Shown here piece after piece: positions 1 through 11,300 of a stretch of DNA of 64,000 bases (the stretch's first letter is position 1; each line of letters begins with the position of its first letter). Origin of the DNA: Dinochytrium kinnereticum (Eukaryota; Chytridiomycota; Chytridiomycetes; Chytridiales; Chytridiaceae); NCBI GenBank assembly GCA_027604005.1, contig JADGJT010000080.1, forward strand, positions 1-64,000, read 5' to 3'. A program made the translations under genes and the position numbers. A model generated the notes under the pieces. That model searched no databases. It saw nothing but the letters and a program-made list of their open reading frames with translations, and was not told the origin of the DNA.

Positions 1-557
1 ATACCCATTATGTACCTTCTCAGATACCCTCTCGGATACCCTGTCATCAGCCTCATCCACGCCGCGTAGGGCGGCGCGTAGGCCATATTGCCACCCATCA
101 TGGCACCTGGACGTGTCGCCTTACGTGTCATTTACAACAATGCCTTCCACACTTGTCCAAAGTCTCTATCACTTCCTATTCCAAGCGTCCGACCGTATGT
201 TCAGCAGCACGCGATAACCAGCTCAATCAAGCGCAACACTCTTAGTCTGCAAGCTTAAAGCTTACAGTAACACAGTGAATGCTCCTTATAGGTGGCAAAA
301 CCCAACCAATAGAAAGAAGATAAAACAGTAGCAAAGCGAAGGCGTGCAGGTAAAGCGTAGAGAGAAAGTCATAAGCGAACAAAGGGGAAACAGCGGCCTT
401 CAGGCAGACGGACCAAAGGCATCTTCTTGCCCAAAAAACACCAAAATTCACTCTGGGGTCAGTGACACGACAGCGCATCCAATTTTAAATATTTAATTAT
501 TATTATAAAATACGGAAATAAAAACCCCTGCCTGCCTGGCATTCATTGACTTGAAGA
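1..557. other. Intergenic, no gene seen
   Basis: No supported gene. The last 80 bases before the golgin start are AT-rich (a TTATTATTATAAAATA stretch at about 494-510) and are the probable promoter. The only longer open frame, on the minus strand, has no recognisable family or splice context. Confidence 0.5.
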
Positions 558-2144
558 ATGCCCGCAGACGATGAGGCTGCTCAGCTGGCGGTCGCTGAGG
601 CTGGAGGGCATGAGGATGCCGACGATAGCCATCACCTTGCCGGCGAGAGTCAAGATCGCGAGTCCCTGAATGCGGCCCTTGAGCTGAACGAGGTTCTGAC
701 CGCCCGAGTCTACGACCTGAATAGTCTACTGCAGTCAGAGAGAGATAACATTACTGCTGTTCGGAAGCAACTCGCTGAGGAGGAAGAGAAGAAGAACAAA
801 AGCATTCAGCTTCTCAGGAGCTCCAAAGCACGTATTCTGAAGTTGGAAGAGGCTCTTAAGGTACGGGAAGGGGAGGCTGGCCAGATCGCATTGGAGCTTT
901 CGCAGGTCCGGGCCTCCACTGCCTCTGAGCTTTCGGAGGTCAAGGCGTCGGCTAGTCAGCTTGCTGCAGAGCTTGCAGAGTATCGGGACTCGGCTGGCGC
1001 TCAACTTGCAATGTGGCAACAGAAGATTGCAGAGCTCGAACACCGATCTAGCGAGTTGGAGGCTGAGTTGGAGACTTCCCGACGCTTATTTGAGGTTCGG
1101 TCTGCTGAGCTGGACTCACTTAAGCTGAAATGCTCGGAAATGGAACGAAGCGCATATGAGACTGAGCAAACCGCTGCAGCGCATTCTGAAGAGGCCGGAT
1201 TCTTGCGACGGGAGGTTGATCGCTTAAGGCGGGAGGCTGTTGAGAAGAGTAAGGACGTTCGGAGCAGGGACGATGAGATTAGAGAGCTTTTGCGGAGAAG
1301 AGAGGAGATCACTCAGGACCTTGACGCAAAGACAGCGGAGCTTGCTAAAGAGCGGGCGGATATGGTGTCGCTCACTGCAAACCTCTCGGCGCTGGAAGCC
1401 CAACATGATGAATGGAATCGAAGGATCATCGATACGGAGGAACGGAACGAAGCTTTGGAAGAGACTTTAAAGAAGGCTTTGCTTGATAAGGTGCAGGAGA
1501 TAGAAGCAAAGGAGAAGATATTGGAGGAACTGAAGGCTCGTGAGAATCATCTCCTGAAAATTAATAAGGTAAAGTTATTGTACGATTAGGTCTTGATCTG
1601 AACTTTGGATGTCGCTCGTTTTCTTTTTTTCTTGCATAGGCCTTGAAGGAAGAAGTTCGAAAGCTTTCAAGAGCAATGGGCATCGGTACTCCCTTATCAA
1701 CAACCCCGCCCTTATCTGCAAGGCCATCCATAATTGATCCTAACGATATAGCGGCAGCTCAAAAGCAATCCACCTCTCGTAGAGCCTCCTCCTCTTCTCT
1801 CGGATCGTCAGCCTCCCAAGCAGTGTCACCTATACTCAATCCTTCCTCGATTCCACCAACTTATCCAACCGGGAGTAGCTCAAGTACTCGTGGATCTCAA
1901 CACTCGCTAGAGGAGGCAGCTAACTTGGAGTACTTGAAGAACCTTGTCCTGAAATTTGTTGAATCAAAGAAGGAGAAGAGGGTATGTAGTTTTCGTATTA
2001 AACTCCTTTTTGAGCCTCGCTATTCTTTGGTATAATTTAATCTTTTTCTCATTTATTGGTATCAAGATGCAAATGATACCTGCTCTTAGCATGTTGCTAA
2101 AGCTTTCGCCTGAAGAAACTCGACGTGTCCAGAAGAATGCGTGA
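558..2144 (+). CDS. GRIP-domain golgin, coiled-coil trans-Golgi protein
   Basis: Three exons: 558-1568, 1640-1981 and 2067-2144, all joined in phase 0, giving about 476 residues. Roughly residues 20-340 are charged, heptad-rich coiled coil with many AELE/SELE-type runs. A Ser/Pro-rich linker (about 350-420) follows. The C-terminus is a GRIP domain: EYLKNLVLKFVESKK in exon 2 continues across the last intron into PALSMLLKLSPEETRRVQ. In the known family the GRIP Tyr (here in EYLKN) docks on Arl1-GTP at the trans-Golgi and the coiled coil tethers vesicles. The split GRIP domain is rejoined exactly by the predicted splice, which supports the last intron. The protein is short next to yeast Imh1 (about 900 residues), so it may be a minimal golgin. 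Which golgin it corresponds to cannot be told from the coiled coil. Confidence 0.9.
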
Positions 2145-2914
2145 TGTTAATCATCTCAGTGCTTTTTGATTTACTTTAGCTTTTTGGGTTTCAAACAGAC
2201 CTCCTACGATACCATAATAATACATTTATGAGATCACGCAATGACCACATACACAGCATAGCTGCGAATTTGGAGCTATTCTTGCTCTTCTTTCTTTTAC
2301 GTAAGACTTAATATAACCGTGTTTCCTCCTTCACTCTTACAGCTCAACAGTCTCTTTAAGACTGTGTTTGCATTGATTTTTTTTTCTCATTTCTTCTTCC
2401 CTCGCCTTTGGCATGGTGGATAACACACAACACACATCAGTCATAAGACAGCCGTAAGATAATCACCAGAGCACTCCCCCCATCTGTAGGCGCTTTATTC
2501 TCTGAACTATTTGACAATGCTTCAATGTGAGGGTGGGACACTGTTGGGATGGATATAGACGTGCTGACCAAAGCAGCAAATCCAATAGTTACTGGGCAGG
2601 ATGGGATTATTCTTCACGCGAAACCAATTCGTGATGCCTTTAGCTATCCTAATAGTACATCCCCTACAGCTTTTGGGATGGACCAAAGGACGTTAACGGG
2701 ATTCCTGCCCCCAGCCGGCATTTCCCTGCGCACCAAGGTTACAGTGAAAAGTATCCAGCTATCAATCGAAGCGTCATGGGGAGATGCGGACGATGCAAAG
2801 ATGTGATCGCCGGAGTCGATGGCATTCAAACGGAGGGTTGGTGTGCAATGCAAATCATTTTCAAACTCAACTGCCAAAATAAAAGACAGCAGCGCTTGAC
2901 AATCTGCAGCAAGA
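2145..2914. other. Intergenic / 5' region of arrestin gene
   Basis: No confident gene. An 85-codon frame at 2549-2806 ends in a stop 106 bases before the arrestin ATG. It matches no family I recognise and has no splice path into the arrestin frame that I could see. It could be an upstream ORF or chance. Confidence 0.4.
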
Positions 2915-4435
2915 ATGCTGTCGATAACCATCGACCCCCTCCCAACCTTCGACTCGCTCATCCACGGCCACTGGGGCCTAGACGCCGTCATCACCTTTGC
3001 AGGCATCGTTCGAGTATCACCGGAGGCGCCCGCTCACTCTCCAGCGCAAAGATTCAAGTTGCAGAATGTCATCATCTCGCTCGAGGGCAGGATCTTTTCC
3101 TCCAACGGCGATGCTCGTAAGCACTCACCCTATGAGGCCTTCACGTTCCTATCACTGGGTCCAATCGACTTTTATGCTGATCACACAAGCATCTCAAGGG
3201 ACCTTCTTCCGCAGAGGTACCAGCAGGATTCGGCTTTTCATGTGCCCCTGCCCCCTGTCACCACCACGGAGGATGGATCGGTGGAGGTGCCGTTCCGATT
3301 CCCCGTTATCATGAACGGTAAAACTAAGCTACATCCATCGCTGGAGGCGTCAAACCCTGAATATGGATTCGGAGCCCGAATAGAGTACAAGGTGAAGGCC
3401 TCCGTCAACTACATAGAGGGCAGCCTTTCCCCTTACCTTTCCGCAGAGGATGGCATCAATGGACAAGTTCAAGCAGTGTCGTCGATGAGGAAGTCTTTGC
3501 CAATCTTTTCTCAAGAAAACTGGCGACATATGTTGAAGAGTTTATTCACCAGTTCGATAGTCGCCGAAAGGAATCTCACACTCATCCGATACACCCCTGC
3601 CTGTCTAGTGAGAGCCATGCGAACAAGCGAGAAAAAAACATGGTGCTCAAGAACGGATGTTCCTCCAGACACACCATTTGAGGCGAGCATTGTTGCTATG
3701 ATGAACTATGACTTCAGCATCTCCCCACTCGTTTTAGGGCCGGGAGATGTGCTCACCGTCAAGTTTAAGATTAAGCCAAAGGCTGGATCAAAACTCAAGG
3801 TGGTTGGAGTTAAAATCCTCGTTGACGAGCTTCAAGGCGTTGGGGTTGAGCTCAAAAACCCTGAGGCAGATGAGGAAAAGTTGAAGCTGCTGGGAGAGCT
3901 GGCGCAGATGATGGCTGATACCACATTGGGCCGAAAGTGGATGTCAAAAAGCGTCATGGGTTGGGAAGGAAAGGAGACCCATGTCGGAGAATTTTGGAAA
4001 GAGCAGGAAGTATGTTGCTTTATCACAGCCTCATATTATTTGTTGCCATCCTTTAACCTTTATAACCAGGTTTCGTTACCAGTTCCTCCTCTAATAATGA
4101 CGCTCAAGCCGCAAGATTTTTTCGCTCCGACGCGCATTGGAGTTAACCCATCAGGCCGGTTTGCAAACCGCGTTCAGATCGAACATAAGGTGGGTGCATC
4201 ATCTTTTACTAGAAAGGTAACCCCAATAAAATAGGTAAACATCTCCATCGACGTCATAATTGCTCCTCAACAAACACCCCTCACCTTTAAACTGTCGGAA
4301 GAGACCATTTTCATCAACGGATTCAGCAAATACGAAGCTGAGGATATTGTGAGTAAGGTTCCTGGATTGCGAAGGCAGCTTGAGGAGGAGTTCAATCCAA
4401 TAGAGAGCAACCGCACATTCGCGGCGATAGAATGA
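2915..4435 (+). CDS. Arrestin-fold protein
   Basis: Exons 2915-4009, 4070-4189 and 4235-4435 give about 471 residues. Intron 1 (60 nt) is in frame and without stops but has clean GTATGT and CAG ends. The N-terminal half reads as arrestin-N beta-sandwich: a GLDAVITFAGIVRV strand, KLQNVIISLEGRIF, then FPVIMNGKTKLHPSLE and FGARIEYKVKASV. The second half starts near PLVLGPGDVLTVKFKIKPK and VVGVKILVDELQGV, the arrestin-C pattern of alternating strands. Fungal arrestin-related proteins act as cargo adaptors for Rsp5-driven endocytosis of membrane transporters. I see no PPxY motif, so direct Rsp5 binding is not supported by sequence. Best alternative: a Vps26-like or other arrestin-clan protein. The fold assignment is firmer than the role. 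Confidence 0.7.
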
Positions 4436-5382
4436 GTTAGGCTGCAGTTATCTGGATGGATATCCCGCGCATATATATATCAGAATGGGCAAAAGAAAAG
4501 TATCACATTTAGAAGATGATATTCATCACAAAAACATTGTTAATATAAACGAGCAACAGTATAACTAGTATAACTACATATTATGAACCTCCTCCAGCCA
4601 TGTTGCTTTTATTTCTTGTATTTTCAATCAAAACCGTTCTCAGCACAGACGTACATCGAAGACTCACATTGGATGGTGTCTATAACCAGGGGCATGTCCT
4701 GAGATATCGACACCACCAATGAAGAGAATGGAAGGAACCTTGTTTGGGCAAGCAGGATGGTCAATTACCAAAACAGATAGAGATAAAAGGAGCATAGAAA
4801 GTTTGTTAAGAAGTACGCCTTTACGCACAATACCTCCTGATTAAACCCGCTTCACTCACCAAAACCCAAACTTAAAGCACCTCAAAGGACACTCAGAAAG
4901 ATGAAATCTCGCTCGCTTCACTAGAGCCTAATCGGGCGGTATGAGCCTTGAACAACCAAGCCCCTTCAGTACAGCAGTCTACACACAGTACTTTTCTTAA
5001 AGAGAAAGGTGGAATGAATGATAAAATGATACACGGATAACGAGAAAACCTCCATGGAAATTACCAACAAAACACAGCCATGTACAGGGAGAAAAAATAT
5101 CAAGAAAAGGCAGAGAGAGAGAAAAAACGGCGGATGTACGAAAGGATGAAAGCAGAACACCAAATTAAAACAACTGATTTGAAGAGAGAAAAAAAAAAAA
5201 AACGTTGATCAAAAATCCAAGCAACGAATTAAAAGCATCGCCGGTCAAGATAATAGTCAAAAAGTAAGAAAGAAGAGATACAAATGAAATGCAAGGAAAG
5301 GAAAGGAAAGAAGAAAAGAAAAAGAAGAAAGGCAAGTACTTGAGAACAAAAAAGAAATATCGTCGCCCAAATAAAAAGCCCT
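4436..5382. other. Intergenic between convergent genes
   Basis: 3' flanks of the arrestin gene (+) and the giant gene (-). It is AT-rich with purine-rich stretches, including AAGG/AAAG repeats near 5293-5340. No gene supported. Confidence 0.5.
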
Positions 5383-8300
5383 TCACCTAGTCGATGAAAC
5401 ACCCCTCCTTCCGAAAAAGTCGGCAACCCAAACCCCTACAATAGCAACCACAAATATATGTCCCAACAAAAGGGGGTCTACCAATGCCATTGCACCCAGA
5501 AAAGCTCTCTGCGTAGCGTCCACCGCTGACTTACCGGCAGTGGCCGCGCAATGCAAGACAAACACTGCCATGCAAAGATTGCGAAAGGCGGCAGTGCTCT
5601 TCAGGAGCCAGGGCTCAGGCTTTCTTATCGGCTTAAGGGGAGAAGAAGTGACACACTTTTCGCCAACGAGATCAGACTCTGTGGATTCGGGAATGGCGAC
5701 GAGGCTAGCCTTGCGTTTAGTCAGAACATCAATTGGAGGCGCGAAATGATCCTGAACTTTTGAGATCCGAACGACATCCATCACCTCCTTCTCGGTCACA
5801 CCATCCACATAATCGCAGGGTGGAAGTCCGATGGGTTCCTCCTTCAATTCATCATCAATCACAGGCTTCGAAGTATCAACTGTAACCAACGTCCCACTCT
5901 TCCCGCCCTCCAGGCTTTTGTTGGGGGAAATCGGCGAGGACTCAGCAGTCTCAACTTCCTCTTCTAGCCGTCGTGGCTGGTCAAGCACAGATAGTTCGGG
6001 GATAACAACGAGGCTAGACTTATGGCCGGGAGGAATATAAATAGTAGATGCAATATCTTCCTGAAATTCCGAGATCCGTATACCACCCAGCACCTCCCTC
6101 TCGGCAAAACCAGTCACATAATCGCAGCGTGTAAGACCTAAGGATATCTCAACCTCGGCAGCAGGTGAAGGGGTAGGCAAAAAAGATATGCTCAAAGGAA
6201 CAGAAACAAATTCCTGAACACCGTAAGAGTCAATGCGGGAGATCGAGATCACGCCGGTTTCATTCGAATCCGTATCAAAAGCAATTAGATCATCCAGGGT
6301 AATTAGGGCAGTTTCTTCGGAATCAGAGCAAGCTGGACTACTCTCGGCAGCTGGAGCCGTAGTGTTCAGATCATCGGATAACAAAACTATAACATTCAGA
6401 TTAGTGTGTGGAGCAAAAAGGGGAAATTATCAAACCTCTATCCTTCTTCGTAATGGCTACTTCCTGATGCATCACCTCCACACTAACATCCTCTTCATTA
6501 TTTTCCTCAGCTTCAGTGCCAAGACAATCAACAACGACAACCTCCTCGACCATAGCAGCCAAAGACTCCTGCTCAGACGCGTCTAATTGCTCTTTAGCTC
6601 TAGACAGAGAAAAGGATAACAATGACAGCTTCTCATCTTCACCAGCGTACGCGATTAAAGCCTTTTGATCTTCGTCCGATCTACTGTCCAAACCCAAATT
6701 CGCGGACATCTCATCAGTCACAGGAGCCAAAGATGTCGGCTCAGATGGCTCCGCATCAACAACGGTCAACTTCTCTGCATTTGAAGCAAGAGGTTCCTCC
6801 AGAAACAGCTTCTCAGCATCAGCAGCGACTAAGTCCTTAGCAATCGCAGCAATGGACTCCGGGATAGCTTGTTCCCTAGCAGCAGCGAATTCCTCAGCGA
6901 TTGCATTCACAGACTCCTGCTTTGACGGCTCCTTACAGTCAATAACAGTTAACACCTCCGCAGTTGACACCGTAGTTTCCTGCTTAGACAGTCCCTGGGA
7001 CTCTTGTGGCTTAGATGGAGAAGCCGATCTCACCGAAGGGGGACATATCTCGGACTCAGCAGCTGGCGCGAGGGAAGCCTCGTTGCCATCGTCAGATTCA
7101 CTACCAAGAGGAGCGTCAATGACCGGTATCTCCTCGCCAATGACAACCATAGACTCTGACTCAGAAGGCTCCTGAGCATCGACAGCAGGCAACTCCACAA
7201 CTATAGCATCCATAGACTCCTGCTTAGTCGGCTCATCCGCAACCGCCAACTCGTCAGAAATGGCAGCTATAGACCCCAGTTCAGCCAGTTCCCGGTGCTC
7301 TCCTTCCATAAGAGAAACCGACACCCGCAAAGATGAAACGGTCTCAAGCTCAGAAACTGGCGCGACGGAAGCGTCACTATCGTCGGAAGATCCACTCCCA
7401 AGAGGAACGTCAATGGCCGGTATCTCTTCGGCAATATCAGCCATGGACTCCAGCTCAGAAGGCTCCCGAGGCTCGCAAATATCGACAGCGGGCAACTGCT
7501 CAACGATGGCGTCAATAGACTCCTGCTTAGACGGCTCACCAACCGCCAACTCCTCACAAATAGCAGCAGCAGACTCCGGTTCAGCCAGTTCCCGATGCTC
7601 TCCTTCCATAGGAGAAACCGACACCTGCAGAGACGAAAAGGTCTCAGGCTCAGAAACTCGCGCGACGGAAGCCTCACTATCGTCGGAAGATCCACTGCCA
7701 AGAGGAGCATCAATGGCCGGTATCTCCTCGGCAATGACAGCCATGGACTTTGGCTCAGAAGGTTCCTGAGCATCGACAGCGGGCAACTCCTCAACGATGG
7801 CACCCATAGACTCCTGCTTAGATGGCTCATCAGCAGCAACCGCCAAATCGTCAGAAATGTCAGCCGTAGACTCCTGTTCAACCAGTTCCCGGTCCTCTCC
7901 TTCAAAAGGAGACACCGACACCTGCAAAGACGAAACGGCCTCAGGCTGAGGAACTGGCGCGACGAAAGCCTCACTATCATCGGCATATTTACTGCCAACA
8001 GGACTGTCAACAGCATGGACCCCCTCGGCAATGACAGCCTTAGACTCCGGCTTAGAAAGCTCTCCAGCATCGACTGCAATCAAATTCTTAGTGATGGCAT
8101 CCACTGACTCCGGTTTAGACAGCAGCTCAGCATCAACGACCGCTATCTCCTCAGCAACGGCCACTGTAGATTCCTGCTCAGAAGTTCCCCGGGACTCTTC
8201 TTGCCGAGATAAAGAAATTGATACCAACAACGGCGAACGAGTCTCAGACTCAGCAGCCAGCGCTAGCGCAGCCTCATTATCGTCCTCAGATCCATTACAA

Positions 8301-11300
8301 AGTGGAGCGTCAATTGCGGGTACCCCATCGGCAACGATAGCCATGGACTCCGACTCAGAAGGTTCCTTAGTATCAACAGCGGGCAACTTCTCAACGATAG
8401 CAACTATAGACTCCAGCTTCGATTCAGCAACTGGTAACTCCTCGGCAGTCGCAGCCGTTGAGTCCGGCAGGCATGGCTCCCTAGCATCAAATGTGGCCAA
8501 CTCCGTAAGAGAGCCTGCCAGGGACTCCGGCTCAGAAGGCTCCGGAACAAACTCCTTCGCAACACTATCTATGGACTCCAGCTTAGATGGTTCCTCAGCG
8601 ATCGTAACCACAGAGTCCGGTACACATGCCTCCCGAGCATCGACTACGGCCAAATCCTCAACGGTAGCAGCCCTAGGCTCGTGCTTATACAGTTCACCAA
8701 CAACCGCCAACTCGTCAATAATCGCAGCAATGGGCTCGGGCTCAGGAGCATCAAAAACCGTTAAATCCTTAACGGTTGTAGCTACGGACTTTAACTTAAA
8801 TGGCTCCCCGGCATCAACGGCGGCTAACTCCTCGGCAAACGCAGTCATAGACTCCGGCTCAGATGGCTTCCGAGTATCAATTTCGGCCAACGCCTCGGCA
8901 ATGGCATCCTGGGTCCCTAGCTTAGACAACTTCCCAGTATCAGCAACCGCTGATTCCTCTGCGATCGCATCTATCGACTCCGGCGCAGATGGCTGCCGGG
9001 CATCGACAACGCTCAAATCCTCAACAGAGGCAGCTATGGACCCCTGTATAGACGACTCTCCGGCGTCAACGGTGGCTAACTCCTCCGCAAAAGCAGTTAT
9101 AGACTCCAGATCAGATGGCTCACTAGCGTCAACAGTGGCTAACACCTCGGCAACGGAACCCAAAGCCTCCTGCTGAGACGACTCTTCAGCACCAACAACC
9201 GCTAACTCCTTAGCAATCGAAGCCATGGAATCCGGATCAGATGGCGTGACGTGATCCACAAGCTCCTGCTTAGATGGCTCCACAGCATCAACAACCGCTA
9301 TCTCCTTAGCAACGGCCACCGTAGATTCCTGCTCAGACAGTCCCCGTGACTCTTCTTGCCTAGATGGAGAAACTGATCCCAACGAAAGCGAACAGGTCTC
9401 AGACTCAGCAGCTGGCGCAAGTATAGCCTCCTTATCGTCGTCAGATCCACTGCCCAGAGAAGCTTCAATGGCATGTAATTCCGGAGCGATGGTAGCTACA
9501 GCCTCCGGCTCAGATGGCTCCGGAGCATCGACAGCGGGCAACTCCTCAACGCTAACAGCCATAGACTCCAGCTTCGAGGGCTCTCCGGCATCAGCAACCG
9601 CTAACTCTTTAGCAATCGCAACCGTGGAGTCCGGCACATATCGATCCCGAGCATCACCTGCTGTCAAATCCTCAAAGGTGCCAGCCATAGACTCCAGCTT
9701 CGATGGCTCCCCGGCATCAACGGCGGCCAACTCCTCAGCAAAAGCAGCTTTTGGCTCCGATTCAAAAGGCCCCCGAGCATCAACAGCGACTAACGCCTCA
9801 GCAACGGCATCCGCATTCCCTAGCTTAGACGACTCCTCTGCAGTAGCAATCGCTAACTCCGTTGCAATCGCAGCTATGGGCCGCGGCTCAGAAGGCTCTG
9901 GGGCATCTAATGCGGCCAGCTCCGCGGGAGTGGCAGCGATGGCCTCCGGCTCAGAAGACGGGAGGATGACCTCATAATTGTCAACAGCAGATACCTCCAC
10001 GGCAACGGCAGCCATAGACTCCAGCTTCGATGGCTCTTCTTCATCAATAACTGCTGACTCCTCAGCAATCGCAGCCGTCGACTCCTGCTTAGACGGTTCC
10101 GGGTGCTCTTCTTCCCTAGCCAGGGAACCCGATCCCAACACAGGCGAAACGGTCATAGACTCAGCTGGCGCAAGCTTAGCCGCATTATCGTCGTCAGATC
10201 TACTGCCAAGAGCAACGTCAACGGCAGGTAACTCGTAAGAGATGACAGCCGTAGCCTCCGGCTCAGAAGCCTCACGAGCATCGACTGCAGGCAACTCCTC
10301 AACGGTGGCTATAGACTCCTGCTCATTTATCTCATCTATCTCATCAACAACCGTTAACCCGTCAGTAATCGCAGCTATGGACTCCAGCTTCGATGGCTCT
10401 TCTGCATCAATAACCGCTGACTCCTCAGCAATCGTAGCCGTCGGCTCCTGCTTAGACGGTTCCGGGCGCTCTTCTTCCCTAGCCAGGGAACCCGATCCCA
10501 ACACATGCGAAACGGTCTTAGACTCAGCTGGCGCAAGCTTAGCCGCATTATCGTCGTCAGATCTACTGCCAAGAGCAACGTCAACGGCAGGTAACTCGTA
10601 AGAGATGACAGCCGTAGCCTCCGGCTCAGAAGCCTCACGAGCATCGACTGCAGGCAACTCCTCAACGGTGGCTATCCTAGTCTCTTCCTTAAGCATCTCA
10701 TCCACAACCGTTAACCCGTCAGTAATCGCAGCCATGGACTCCAGCTTCGATGCCTCCCGAGCATCAATAACCGCTGACTCTTCAGCAATCGCAGCCGTCG
10801 ACTCCTGCTTAGACGGTTCCGGGTGCACTTCTTCCCTAGCCAGGGAACCCGATCCCAACACAGGCGAAACGGTCATAGACTCAGCTGGCGCAAGCTTAGC
10901 CGCATTATCGTCGTCAGATCTACTGCCAAGAGCACCGTCAACGGCAGGGAACTCGTAGGAGATGACAGCCGTAGCCTCCGGCTCAGAAGGCTCACGAGCA
11001 TCGACTGCAGGCAGCTCCTCAACGGCGGCTACCCTAGACTCCTGCTTAAGCATCTCATCAACAACCGTTAACCCGTCAGTAATCGCAGCCATGGACTCCA
11101 GCTTCGATGCCTCCCAAGCATCAACGGCGTCTAACTCTTCAGCAATGGTCTCCACGGACTTCAACTCAGCCGGCTCCCGGTGCTCGTCAACCCTAGACAC
11201 AGAAGCCAATCCCAACAAAGGCGTTCCATTCTCCGCCTGAGCAGCGTGCGAGACTAGAGCCTCTCGTTGAACCGTGAGAGCCGCAAACTCCCCAACCCTT

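Noticed and set aside
2549..2806. 85-codon frame upstream of the arrestin gene as a first exon
   Set aside because: It ends in a stop, and I found no donor/acceptor pair that joins it to the arrestin frame. No family resemblance.
8031..9176. Long plus-strand open frame (381 codons, Ser/Ala/Asp-rich), and similar ones at 9468-9977, 9978-10238 and 10242-10958
   Set aside because: Antisense shadows of the giant gene's repeats: the codon composition of the minus-strand repeats leaves the complementary frame free of stops. They follow the repeat periodicity and have no independent features.
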